Below, piece by piece: positions 37,501 to 44,192 of a stretch of DNA of 64,000 bases. Position 1 is the first letter of the stretch. Each line of letters starts with the position of its first letter. The notes under the pieces were generated by a model, which worked only from the letters and a program-made list of their open reading frames with translations, searched no databases and was not told the origin of the DNA. The DNA is from Timonella senegalensis JC301 (GTDB lineage: Bacteria > Actinomycetota > Actinomycetes > Actinomycetales > Cellulomonadaceae): the NCBI RefSeq assembly GCF_000312125.1, contig NZ_HE978641.1:209533-273532 (forward strand), in the 5' to 3' direction. The translations under genes were made by a program, and so were the position numbers.

Positions 37501-37806
37501 CTGCATGACGTCAAACGCGGTTCCGGTAGTGATGACCCCGCCGTTGAGCTCGCGCACCTTAGCGTTGTAGCGCCCGACCTTGAGGTCGTTCGTGTTGGTG
37601 ACCCATACGCCACCGTCGTTGAGGTCGACCTCTGAGACGGGAACGCCGGGGTTGACTATAGCCAAGGCGCCGAGGATCGCGGGAACCGCGATTCCTGCAA
37701 CGATCGAGGTTGTCTTACTCCGGTTGAGACCGGCGAGGGATCGGGTTGTGTTGGGATGAGTCTCCGCCTGGGTCTTCTTGCCCCGCAGCCCTTGGACCCA
37801 CCTCAT
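31558..37806 (-). CDS. 2082-residue anchored surface protein with Ig/cadherin-like and fibronectin III repeats
   Basis: ATG 37806 follows AAAGGAG by 8 bases and forms an ATGA overlap with the gene before it. Layout: cytoplasmic basic head (1-33), one helix (about 34-53), a region of about 350 residues of beta-propeller-like repeats, an acidic linker, then at least eight tandem Ig/cadherin-like modules marked by LDVLGNDSAG, VAPLANDYDPNGG, VRVTRNDMDPSG and VDVLAGAVDPVG, and finally four or five fibronectin III modules (for example LVSNPANKSVTVAWDAPTSN; GLQNGTAYTFTVAAFNEVG). No LPXTG or other C-terminal anchor is present, so it is held by the N-terminal helix and projects outward. Ligand unknown. 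Confidence 0.9.
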   Translation of the reverse strand: MRWVQGLRGKKTQAETHPNTTRSLAGLNRSKTTSIVAGIAVPAILGALAIVNPGVPVSEVDLNDGGVWVTNTNDLKVGRYNAKVRELNGGVITTGTAFDVMQDADDVYAVEPALISKIDPATLSYESAATIPSRSQVAMSNGTIAVTDPSGKVWVMNGAEITSIDEAAPTEVDLADGAVSAVSPSSLVYSFDPASGSVFTTKSEGGALVPVGEIPLKDASGIALSSNPAQAPAITLVGETPVVVANDMLYTPKATVSLAEYGNQSVLQAPGPQTGQVLVAHDSGMIAVDLASGDVTVLVTGASGRPAQPVLLGGCLYGAWASSSQNYVRSCGHTGGDYTVLSQGLATIDDVTELSTLTFRINRAVIVLNDTKAGKVWLPENMPQSEALNWRDIEAPDQHESTTDEQDDTDPETNRQAECAAGDRPPRAKDDEFGVRPGRSTTLDVLGNDSAGTCGIIAITNIQDVPDSFGTVQMVSNGRLIQVDVEPDARGTITFDYTITDGRGVNPPSTATATLQVKAPQENQAPEETRKATAQIEQGATLKLNALAHVRDPEGDPLILESAEIRGADKQGASAKGSVRVRKDGMLTYVADTNSPGRVDIELTISDGTDSMTSVLEVEVRPSATLPPVVDPLLRTAYVSQTVEVDVLGAVKSRSTEEVRLAAVDEVAGTTINADLEGGTFTFSAPSAGSYYVNLTLVSAPHTVTALARIDVSEWPTDMSGPVAVSDVALLPGGSEVTVAPLANDYDPNGGVMVLTGVGTEEGSRLNVGVIEHRFIRISSSVTIRQPEVIHYLVDNGYDTARGTILVQPVEPSSQQRPPEIKPINVSVRAGGVVTIPVLNAVTSADNSTVSLVQELPSQLAADEGLLFVSGDVLRYHAPEKPRTTKATFQVTDSAGNIATGEVQVNVHNSTPETKGPTKPKVITARAYAGETIRIQIPLTGIDPDGDGVTLLGQGDTVPQQGYVSAVGADWIEYTASDTGRATDTFSYAVEDWTGQRALGTIRVGIVEKPLKPLPIVAADDEVTVAPGTSVEVRVTRNDMDPSGLELTVAPLGAVTGAETELKDNRIVVTVPRDAAGTILIPYSVSNTVGATAQAVLRVIVNEEALIAAPRAKDIVVAPYEVVDKTSVEVDVLAVAENPSGPLSDLELAIPDTHAATASVTGTGKVTVALDKSAQIIPFKLTNTKAPAAYTYAFISVPALGDFPPVLRPKARALEVASGQSLEIPLAEFVQVGPGKTAYIRDAQTVSSGQGDGSPLVIDDQTLRFTSRPDFVGTASLTFQVWDSSTDEGKFSVLTIPIKVFAEKDYPPTFSPTLIQVPQGGEPVPVDLREFTSTPGRDSTSGFGYKLSGAPTSGFKAHIEDSVLHISAPVSVARGTSGSVALTLTYGVAGSMPVTVPFEAVASNKTLPVVRSHDVLANAGETTSVDVLAGAVDPVGQGLRVLSATVLTATSGGSAAVSGKTINVTPAEGFSGTMKVAFTVRDALNDPSREVEGTINLTVRKEPDAPGRPLVSNPANKSVTVAWDAPTSNGAPIQGYRVTAAPGGTTTTCPTTTCVISGLQNGTAYTFTVAAFNEVGYSPESPASADITPDILPGAPAQPQVVYGDQSVAVNWQAPTNEGSRILSYTVEISPGIGSEGVSTRSVQGLNTTIGGLKNGTAYSVRVRAVNAALVDGGAGPWSPMSVPVQPAGVPEAPSVKAKLPVDTPLGRQINVAWTPNGSNGDAISGYTLTVLDGTTEVLTKKFDATVTTWAFTEAQNGVDYKFAVRAKNKAGQSAPGISDPISSFTAPSSPTSGQSAVVTGRSYAQGGAVELSWGVPAETGGKGVRISHYEVKEGGVQVSGTKHVVDQLTPGQWTGDFHVRACNDRGSCSPWMTIPGATPVTTPQSPVVSGPETVEGTKFSFTITGRNDGGSKVTAYEYRVDGGAWVEARKMTNTVDIEDLGEAASRPVLVEARATNSQGAGKPGELTVTVVKEPMPSAPTDITFGRFSSGSDRDVLVQWKAPTVGASKITKYGYCLVDGPRNLACPTLITENYNGLTTLNASMRNTILTRLERGTFTFKVWGITETGIGEIAEHAITVPVP

Positions 37807-38444
37807 TGCGAGCACTCCTTTGTTGCACTGCTCGATATCTTGCCGTTGGCGCGCACGAGAGATACCTCAATGCACACTCGTTCGTTTCCCTCGCGCGGGA
37901 CGTCGATGGATGTCTCGGTGATGCGTGCGAGTGGCTGGGGATCCGTGGAGTTGGTGGTTCTCCACACGTATGCGTCCCCCTCCTGTGGATCGGGGTTTTC
38001 CCACGAGAACTCAACCATGCCGCCCTCGTCCTTGACCACTCTCAGGGTGGTGATCGCAGGAACGGCGTTGACCGAGTCCTGGATCGCAGTGTCCTCGGGA
38101 GAAGCCGTCGGGGTTTCCACTGGCAGTGGCCTATTGCTTACGGCGTTGAGCCCCACGTAGAGGACGACTCCCACTAGCACGAGTACGCTCGCCAAGGACA
38201 CCAGTGCTGTCAGCCTCTTACTCTTGCGTGACTCCTTGGAGTCGGCCTCCTGGCGCTTGCGAACAAAGTAGCTCTGAGTCCCGGGCGCATCGTCGAACTG
38301 CGGCATCTGGGTCGGCGTGGGGGCAGCCAGTGCCCGGCGCGCGGACCACTTGGGTGGCGTGGTGGCCGGCTCGGGAGCATTGTGGATTGTGGTAACCGGC
38401 CTCAGCCGGGTCTCGATGTCGGCCGGCGCTGGACCCTCATCCAC
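37803..38444 (-). CDS. Transmembrane and fibronectin-like tail, probably the C-terminal part of the kinase
   Basis: As an independent frame (GTG 38444) it is 213 residues: a cytoplasmic Pro/Ala/Thr-rich stretch, one helix (TALVSLASVLVLVGVVLYVG), then about 90 extracellular residues with a fibronectin III-like pattern (TTLRVVKDEGGMVEFSWENP; ERVCIEVSLVRANG) and two cysteines. It has no ribosome site, and the frame stays open upstream into the kinase gene, reading a normal acidic linker (DATNLRSITTIEPEA) that resembles its own ETRLRPVTTIHNAPE. Adding one base in the GGGG run at 38570-38573 joins it to the kinase. I think the two are one receptor kinase. Confidence 0.75.
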   Translation of the reverse strand: MDEGPAPADIETRLRPVTTIHNAPEPATTPPKWSARRALAAPTPTQMPQFDDAPGTQSYFVRKRQEADSKESRKSKRLTALVSLASVLVLVGVVLYVGLNAVSNRPLPVETPTASPEDTAIQDSVNAVPAITTLRVVKDEGGMVEFSWENPDPQEGDAYVWRTTNSTDPQPLARITETSIDVPREGNERVCIEVSLVRANGKISSSATKECSQ

Positions 38445-39586
38445 CCCACTGCCCCTTGCGTTGCCCTGCGCGGCTGCCTCGGGCTCGATCGTTGTGATCG
38501 ACCGCAGGTTAGTGGCGTCGTCGTCTGCACCCGTCGGCGCGGACGCCCCCGCACCACGCGGCCCATCAAGGGGCGCAAGGACGCTGGAACGTACGCAGAA
38601 TCGTCGGTAATCTTGTCCGCGTCCTGGCCACGAACCACGGTCAGCGACCGCTCACTGGCCCCGGCCGGGCTGGGAACGCGAGGGAGATCGGCCGGCGCAG
38701 TCGGACGTACCGGCCGCAGGTCGGTGACGTCAATGCCGGTGACGGGCAGTTGCATCTCGCGCTCGATGTTCTGGAGCGCGTGCGCGAACGCGTACGCGCT
38801 GGAGAAACGCTGCTCGGGATCCTTTGACATGGCCCGCGCGAGCACGATGTTGAGCTCATGCGGCACATCGACACGGTCCACTGGGCGCAATGGATCGCGC
38901 TCGATGCGGGTGATGAGGTCTACCGGAGAGTTGGAACGGCCGGGAATCTCAAACGGGGAGCGGCCCGCGACCAGCGAATACAGGGTCGCCGCGAGCGAGT
39001 ACACGTCCGAGCGGGCGTCCCCGAAGGGGTCATCCGCGAGCATCTCGGGCGGGGCCCACGGGATCGACATACCCGAAGCCATGAGGGTGTCGCCGATCGT
39101 CCCGGCAATACCGAAGTCCGTCAGCGCCGGCCAGCCAAAGTCGGTCGCAAGGATGTTGGCGGGCTTGATGTCGCGGTGCAGCACACCAGACCGGTGCGCG
39201 GTCTCCACCGCAGAGGCCACGCGGACGCCGGTGCGCAGGGTCTCCGCAACCGAGATGCGCTCGTTGCGGAAGCGCGCACCAAGGCTCGGCTTGCCACAGT
39301 ACTCCATGACAAAGTAGGGGCGTCCGTCCGAGGCAATAGCGGCCTGATGGATCGTGACGATCGAGGGGTGCTGGGACAGCGCGGCCATGATGTTCGCCTC
39401 TGCGAAGAAGGCATCGCGAGCGCCACCCTCAATCGAGGTGGACAGCAGGACCTTGACGGCCACCGAACGGCGCGGGAAGTCCTGGCGATACTCAAACACG
39501 TCGGCGAATCCGCCCATGCCAAGTAGCCCCACATACTCAAAACCAAGAATCTGTGGGGGCAGGGAGGGCGCTCTGCGACTCGTCAC
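38402..39586 (-). CDS. Ser/Thr protein kinase (PknB-like), C-terminus probably frameshifted
   Basis: A 394-residue frame with a complete Hanks-type kinase domain: P-loop GLLGMGGFADV (about 20-30), Lys45 in VAVKVLL, catalytic HRDIKPANIL (His137-Arg-Asp139), DFG at 157-159, and activation segment GTIGDTLMASGMSIPWAPPEM. After about residue 340 the sequence becomes Arg-rich and senseless (RPRRRVQTTTPL), whereas the other frame gives a normal linker, a membrane helix and an extracellular domain. The full protein would be about 590 residues and span the membrane. It overlaps the FHA gene by ATGA. Confidence 0.92.
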   Translation of the reverse strand: MTSRRAPSLPPQILGFEYVGLLGMGGFADVFEYRQDFPRRSVAVKVLLSTSIEGGARDAFFAEANIMAALSQHPSIVTIHQAAIASDGRPYFVMEYCGKPSLGARFRNERISVAETLRTGVRVASAVETAHRSGVLHRDIKPANILATDFGWPALTDFGIAGTIGDTLMASGMSIPWAPPEMLADDPFGDARSDVYSLAATLYSLVAGRSPFEIPGRSNSPVDLITRIERDPLRPVDRVDVPHELNIVLARAMSKDPEQRFSSAYAFAHALQNIEREMQLPVTGIDVTDLRPVRPTAPADLPRVPSPAGASERSLTVVRGQDADKITDDSAYVPASLRPLMGRVVRGRPRRRVQTTTPLTCGRSQRSSPRQPRRATQGAVGWMRVQRRPTSRPG

Positions 39587-41067
39587 GAACCTGCCTCGAG
39601 CTCGAAGGTCACGCCGTCGCCCAGGTCAACAACAACCTGCGGCTTGAGCTGCATGGGCTCGTCCGGGTGCAAGCGGCGCGGCGTAGCGCCAGGCTCAATG
39701 AGCAGCACGCCGTTGGTCGAGTTCAAGTCCGTCACCAGCACGACCTCGCCCTCCACGCGCACCTGGGCGTGCGTGCGCGACACATCGTTGGTGGGGCTGG
39801 GCACGGAGATCAGGCGAGGGAGGTCGCGCATGGGGAAGCGCGAGGCCTCGGGCGCTCGGCCGATGAGCACTGGCCGATCCAGCGATACCCGCACACCGTT
39901 GGACAGGCGGATCGCAGGAGCCGGTGCAGGCAGGCTCACCTCGATCGGCTCGGCAGGTAGAGGCAGATCGGGTTGGCTCTCCATGGCGGCGCGATACTCC
40001 ACCACGTCGTTGGTGAGAACCGTTGAGGACTCATCATCCGCGTACTGCTGGTACGGCGCGGTTCCGCCCAACTGGTAGTCGCCGTAAGCCGGGATGAACT
40101 CCGTGGGCGCCTCACTCAGTGAATAGCCTGAGGTCTCGTGCAGGTCGAACTCTCCCGTTGGGACGGGGGGAAGCGGCTGGAGCACGCGATTCATCGAGGT
40201 CGACAGATTGGCCTGCACAACGCGCTCATCGGGGAGGTCCGGAACAACCGGCAGGGCATGGGCCACAGGAGCCGCCGGGGCCGCTGGTGCTGCTGGGGCA
40301 GTAGGCGCCGCGGCGGGTGCAGGGAAGTCCGGCGATCCCGGATACACCGGAAGATCAGCGGTGGGCTGCGGTGGAAGCGGCACCGGCTGTGACGTGGGTG
40401 AGGCAGGCGAAGTGGGTGAAGATGGCGAGGCCGGCACGGAGAACGAGGCATGAGAAGGTGTGGCCGCCTCTGCCGCCCTTCGGGCCTCCCTCATGCGCTG
40501 GGCCACAGCCTGCGAGAGCGAGTGCGCATCGGCATCGGCGTACAACTCGACCTCAGGGATCGCTCCGGTCTCCACAAGCTCCACGGCGTTGACCGGCTGG
40601 TCCGGGTCGTCCCACCCGAGGGAGCACAGGACAGAGATGCTCGATACGCCGGAGGCGAGGTAGAACTCATCCTCGCCTTGAATTGACTTGCCAGGCTCAG
40701 CACGCACACAGAACTCCGAGGCGGCCAGGCCCGTGTGTTCGCGCCACGTCGCCACGTCGTCAGACCCCACGGTGGCGTACTTGCCGTCATGGTTGAGCAG
40801 TAGAACTGTGAACCCGCCGCGCACAACCACGTCCAGCCCGCGAGGATTGACCTTGAGCATCACAAACTCGGGCATGACCTCGAGACCGTTCTGAGCGAGG
40901 TGCGCGATTGCCTTGTGGATTCCCCGTTCGGATCCTAGGGCGTGCCACAGGTGGACGCCCATGTCCTTGTCCATGACGGAGGTGTTTGGGAGCGGACGCA
41001 GAACAACAAAAATGTTGTCGCGTGCAACAGTCACGAGGTCTCCGTGACTGATTCTGCACAGCATCAT
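39583..41067 (-). CDS. FHA-domain protein with long Pro/Ala linker
   Basis: A 494-residue protein with AAGGAG 7 bases before ATG 41067. The N-terminal 190 residues form a domain of unknown fold; a Pro/Ala/Ser-rich linker (about 200-300) follows; the last 120 residues form an FHA domain with phosphothreonine-binding blocks GRAPEASRF, VSRTHAQV and LNSTNGVLL. It probably binds phosphorylated kinase or its substrates. The gene overlaps the kinase gene by ATGA. Confidence 0.92.
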   Translation of the reverse strand: MMLCRISHGDLVTVARDNIFVVLRPLPNTSVMDKDMGVHLWHALGSERGIHKAIAHLAQNGLEVMPEFVMLKVNPRGLDVVVRGGFTVLLLNHDGKYATVGSDDVATWREHTGLAASEFCVRAEPGKSIQGEDEFYLASGVSSISVLCSLGWDDPDQPVNAVELVETGAIPEVELYADADAHSLSQAVAQRMREARRAAEAATPSHASFSVPASPSSPTSPASPTSQPVPLPPQPTADLPVYPGSPDFPAPAAAPTAPAAPAAPAAPVAHALPVVPDLPDERVVQANLSTSMNRVLQPLPPVPTGEFDLHETSGYSLSEAPTEFIPAYGDYQLGGTAPYQQYADDESSTVLTNDVVEYRAAMESQPDLPLPAEPIEVSLPAPAPAIRLSNGVRVSLDRPVLIGRAPEASRFPMRDLPRLISVPSPTNDVSRTHAQVRVEGEVVLVTDLNSTNGVLLIEPGATPRRLHPDEPMQLKPQVVVDLGDGVTFELEAGS

Positions 41068-41070
41068 GTG

Positions 41071-41910
41071 TTAGCTCCTTGAGGTGCGGGGGCTCGTGTT
41101 TTCTAGTGACCCATGCAAATCTGCGTGAGTTTCACCCGCTCTCTCTACCCTAACCATGGAAGCCGTGGTCTCGGAGACACCATCCGTAACGAATCCCACC
41201 GCCTGCGCACTGACCACAACGGCCGTGACATTATCTTTCCCACCTGCAGCAACGGCAGCTTCGACGAGTAGCGTGGCACTGTCCTGAGGGCCCGTTCCGG
41301 ACGCCCAGGTCTGGGCGATGTCTTGGTCACTGAGCTCGTCACACAGGCCGTCCGAGCACAGCAGGATTTCGTCGCCCTGCTCGATGGGGATCATCCAGTA
41401 GTCGGGCTCCGGCACGGACACTGTCTCGAGGGCCTTGGTGATGACGTGGCGCTCGCGGTGGCGTGTCGCGCCTTCTCTGTCCACCACCCCGGCCTCGAGC
41501 AACTCCTGGACAACCGAGTGGTCCACGCTGACCTGCTCCATGATGCGCTTTGCCTTGCTGAGACGGTACACGCGGGAGTCTCCCAGGTTGAAGATGAGCC
41601 AGTAGGGCACTCCGTCTTGCAGTGACAGCGCGACGCCACACACGGTGGTTCCGCCGACCCCTTCCGCCAGCGCGTCTCGCAGCCGGTGCGCAGCGTTTCG
41701 AAAGCACACGTCAATATCCTGCGGGAGAATGACGGATCGCTCCGCGAGGCTCGCGAACTCGTCGATTGCTATGGCACTTGCGAGGTCACCGCGCTGGTGT
41801 CCGCCCATGCCGTCCGCAACCACGAAGATCGGCAGTGCTGCCAGGTATGAGTCTTCGTTGATGGGTCGGCGGCGTCCAGCGCTCGTGGCTGCTCCCCACA
41901 CTTGCTCCAT
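41071..41910 (-). CDS. PP2C-family Ser/Thr phosphatase
   Basis: A 279-residue phosphatase, about 240 residues of catalytic domain plus a short tail. Metal-binding motifs are all present: NEDSYL, VVADGMGGHQRGD, FNLGDSRVYRL, LLCSDGLCDELSD and GGKDNVTAVVV. It would reverse the kinase next door. There is no transmembrane helix, so it is soluble, unlike mycobacterial PstP. It lies 9 bp after the small FHA gene and 3 bp before the large FHA gene. Confidence 0.95.
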   Translation of the reverse strand: MEQVWGAATSAGRRRPINEDSYLAALPIFVVADGMGGHQRGDLASAIAIDEFASLAERSVILPQDIDVCFRNAAHRLRDALAEGVGGTTVCGVALSLQDGVPYWLIFNLGDSRVYRLSKAKRIMEQVSVDHSVVQELLEAGVVDREGATRHRERHVITKALETVSVPEPDYWMIPIEQGDEILLCSDGLCDELSDQDIAQTWASGTGPQDSATLLVEAAVAAGGKDNVTAVVVSAQAVGFVTDGVSETTASMVRVERAGETHADLHGSLENTSPRTSRS

Positions 41911-41919
41911 GAGGTTCTC

Positions 41920-42300
41920 CTAGTACTGGAGGTCAACCTTCGCCGTGATTGCTCCGCACATGATGGTTGAGCCCACGGTGAAGCGAACCTTCTGTTCGGG
42001 CCCGCAGATGATCTGCTGGCCGTCAGGAAGGGTCACGACCGTTCCGTTCGTTGAGTGTCGATCGACCACGTACGGACCGGCTGGATCGACACCAACGAGC
42101 ATGTGGGTTTTGGACACAGTTCTCAATGGGTCGTTGAGCACGATCAGGTTGGTGTCGTGCTCGTGTGCTGCCGGTTGCGGGTTCCGTCCGACCAGGGTGG
42201 GAGCCGTCAGCGCATACCTGTTTCCATCACTGAAGGTGATGGCGTACCGCATGGGTTGAGTGGTGTCGGAAAAGACACCGTGGCTCGTAGCCTGGTCCAT
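41920..42300 (-). CDS. Small FHA-domain protein
   Basis: From ATG 42300 it is 126 residues, essentially one FHA domain with Gly-Arg at 38-39 (LVGRNP), Ser-Lys-Thr-His at 63-66, and STNG at 83-86. The frame is open upstream for 64 more residues, but that part is not FHA-like and lies in the divergent promoter region. It is the first gene of the kinase/FHA cluster. It may deliver phosphothreonine-bearing partners to the complex. Confidence 0.87.
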   Translation of the reverse strand: MDQATSHGVFSDTTQPMRYAITFSDGNRYALTAPTLVGRNPQPAAHEHDTNLIVLNDPLRTVSKTHMLVGVDPAGPYVVDRHSTNGTVVTLPDGQQIICGPEQKVRFTVGSTIMCGAITAKVDLQY

Positions 42301-42426
42301 CGTGGTTCTCGACTTCGTTGCATGTGGGGGCGGGCGGGTGAAGCAGGTTCCGTCCGGAAATTCTCTCACAGCCCCACCCAGATACTTTGTGACCACATGC
42401 CATTTCCCCAGATCAGCATTCACCCT

Positions 42427-42474
42427 GTGGGGACATCTCCCCACTGTGGCGCGGTGCACACCAGGGGCTACAAT
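42427..42474. promoter_or_regulatory. Divergent promoter region with GTGGGG-N6-CCCCAC dyad
   Basis: The dyad (42427-42444) precedes TACAAT (42469-42474), a good -10 for the plus-strand glycosidase-like gene. It may be an operator for that gene and the FHA-led cluster. No factor is known. Confidence 0.45.
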
Positions 42475-42523
42475 GGGAAATTGCGTAAACAACTTTCATC
42501 AGCGCTGATGCGGAGGTAAATCA

Positions 42524-44119
42524 ATGACATCGCAGTCAATCTCACGTCGAGGGTTCCTTGGACTCTCTTCGCTTGCTGCGGCAGGGGCAGTCGGAATTAG
42601 CATGGGCGGCGCCATCCCGGCGCTTGCCTCGGGAATTTCTCCCGCCGCCAACATGGCGGACGGCACCATGACTCCAAAACGCGAGTTTCGCGCCATCTGG
42701 CTGGCCTCGGTGCTCAACATCAACTGGCCACGGTCCGGCTCCGATTCGATGGAGAAGCAAAAGAGCGACTACATCGAATGGCTTGACCTGGCCAGGGAAA
42801 TCAATTTGAACGCTGTGGTCTCGCAGGTGCGACCCACGGCAGACGCATTTTGGCCATCACCTTATGAACCGTGGTCGCAGTATCTGACGGGGACCCAAGG
42901 CAAGGCCCCGGAATACGACCCACTGGCCTTCCAGGTCGAGGAGGCGCACAAGCGCAACCTCGAGTACCACGCTTGGTTCAACCCGTACCGCGTGTCGATG
43001 CAGGCAGACCCAAGCAAGCTCCACCCGGACCACCCCGCACGCAAGAACCCAGACTGGATCTTCCCGTTTGCGGGCAAGCTCTACTACAACCCGGGAATTC
43101 CAGAGGTTCGCGAGTTCGTCCAGACTGCAATGCTCGACGCAGTCATTAAGTACGATCTCGACGGGGTCCACTTCGACGACTACTTCTACCCGTATCCATC
43201 GGGCACTCTGACTCTCCCTGACCAGGAGACCTACGCACAGTACGGCGGCGATTTCGACAACATCGAAGACTGGCGCCGAAACAACGTGGACCTGATGGTG
43301 TCCGAGTTTGGCCGGAAGATCAAGGAAGTCAAGCCTTGGGTCAAGTTTGGTATTAGCCCGTTCGGCATCTGGCAGAACAAGACTGCGGACCAGCCTCTCG
43401 GCTCGGAGACGAACGGTACACAGTCCTACTCGGCTCTGTTCGCAGACACCCGCAAGTGGGTCAAGGAAGGCTACCTCGACTACATCAACCCACAGATCTA
43501 CTGGTTCATCGGTCAGGCTGCGGCGAACTACGCCAAGCTCGTGCCGTGGTGGGCTGACGTTGTGCGGGACACCGACGTGCAGTTGTACATTGGTCAGGGC
43601 GCGTACAAGGCGACGGACGGTGTTTTCACCGACCCGGACGAGATGCTCAAGCACATCGACATCGACCGCGCGACTCCCGAGGTTGCGGGTTCCGTGTTCT
43701 ACAACGGCGACTCCGTACGCCTGGCCCTCGGCGAGGGCCAATGGGCCCGGCGCCTCGTGGACACGTACTACACGCGTCCTGCGCTGCTTCCGCTGATCCC
43801 ACACCTAGGTGGCACTGTTCCTCGCCCACCGGTCTTGACCGGGTCCAAGCAGTCCGCCAAGGGTGTCACGCTCGAGTGGCACGTGCCCGGCAACGGTGGA
43901 GCGACCTCATTTGCGATCTGGCGCTTCAACGGGAAAGTCACGCCTACGGCCGCTGACTTTACGGATGCCCGCAACCTGATCGCGACAGAGCGCTCGACCG
44001 GCCGTGTGAACACGTACGTGGACGCCTCTGCCGCTTCGGGCGAGTACACCTACGTGGTCACGGCTCTGGACCGCCTCGGCAACGAGTCCGCGCCAAGCCG
44101 CGCACGCGCGTCTAACTAA
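42524..44119 (+). CDS. Tat-exported family-10-like (GHL10) glycosidase
   Basis: A 531-residue protein; GGAGG lies 7 bases before the ATG. The N-terminus is a twin-arginine signal (SISRRGFLGLSS, hydrophobic stretch, cut near ALA-SG). The GHL10 barrel follows (KREFRAIWLASVLNINWP; VVSQVRPTADAFWPS; LDGVHFDDYFYPYP, with acidic residues in the putative active site). The last 110 residues form a fibronectin III-like module. Family members cleave or bind peptidoglycan or bacterial surface glycans. It is divergent from the FHA-led cluster, which also concerns the envelope. Confidence 0.9.
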   Translation: MTSQSISRRGFLGLSSLAAAGAVGISMGGAIPALASGISPAANMADGTMTPKREFRAIWLASVLNINWPRSGSDSMEKQKSDYIEWLDLAREINLNAVVSQVRPTADAFWPSPYEPWSQYLTGTQGKAPEYDPLAFQVEEAHKRNLEYHAWFNPYRVSMQADPSKLHPDHPARKNPDWIFPFAGKLYYNPGIPEVREFVQTAMLDAVIKYDLDGVHFDDYFYPYPSGTLTLPDQETYAQYGGDFDNIEDWRRNNVDLMVSEFGRKIKEVKPWVKFGISPFGIWQNKTADQPLGSETNGTQSYSALFADTRKWVKEGYLDYINPQIYWFIGQAAANYAKLVPWWADVVRDTDVQLYIGQGAYKATDGVFTDPDEMLKHIDIDRATPEVAGSVFYNGDSVRLALGEGQWARRLVDTYYTRPALLPLIPHLGGTVPRPPVLTGSKQSAKGVTLEWHVPGNGGATSFAIWRFNGKVTPTAADFTDARNLIATERSTGRVNTYVDASAASGEYTYVVTALDRLGNESAPSRARASN

Positions 44120-44129
44120 AAGGAAGCCC

Positions 44130-44169
44130 AATGGGCCGGTCCGCGATTCTCATCGCGGCCCGGCCCATT
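44130..44169 (+). terminator. Terminator after the GHL10 gene
   Basis: 18-bp arms with one mismatch around a TCTC loop, lying 10 bp after the stop and facing the convergent FadR-type gene. Confidence 0.75.
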
Positions 44170-44192
44170 GCCATTACGGGGTGCGGCTGGGA

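Noticed and set aside
42301-42492. N-terminal extension of the small FHA protein up to 42492
   Set aside because: The added residues are not FHA-like and cover the divergent promoter; ATG 42300 begins the domain cleanly.
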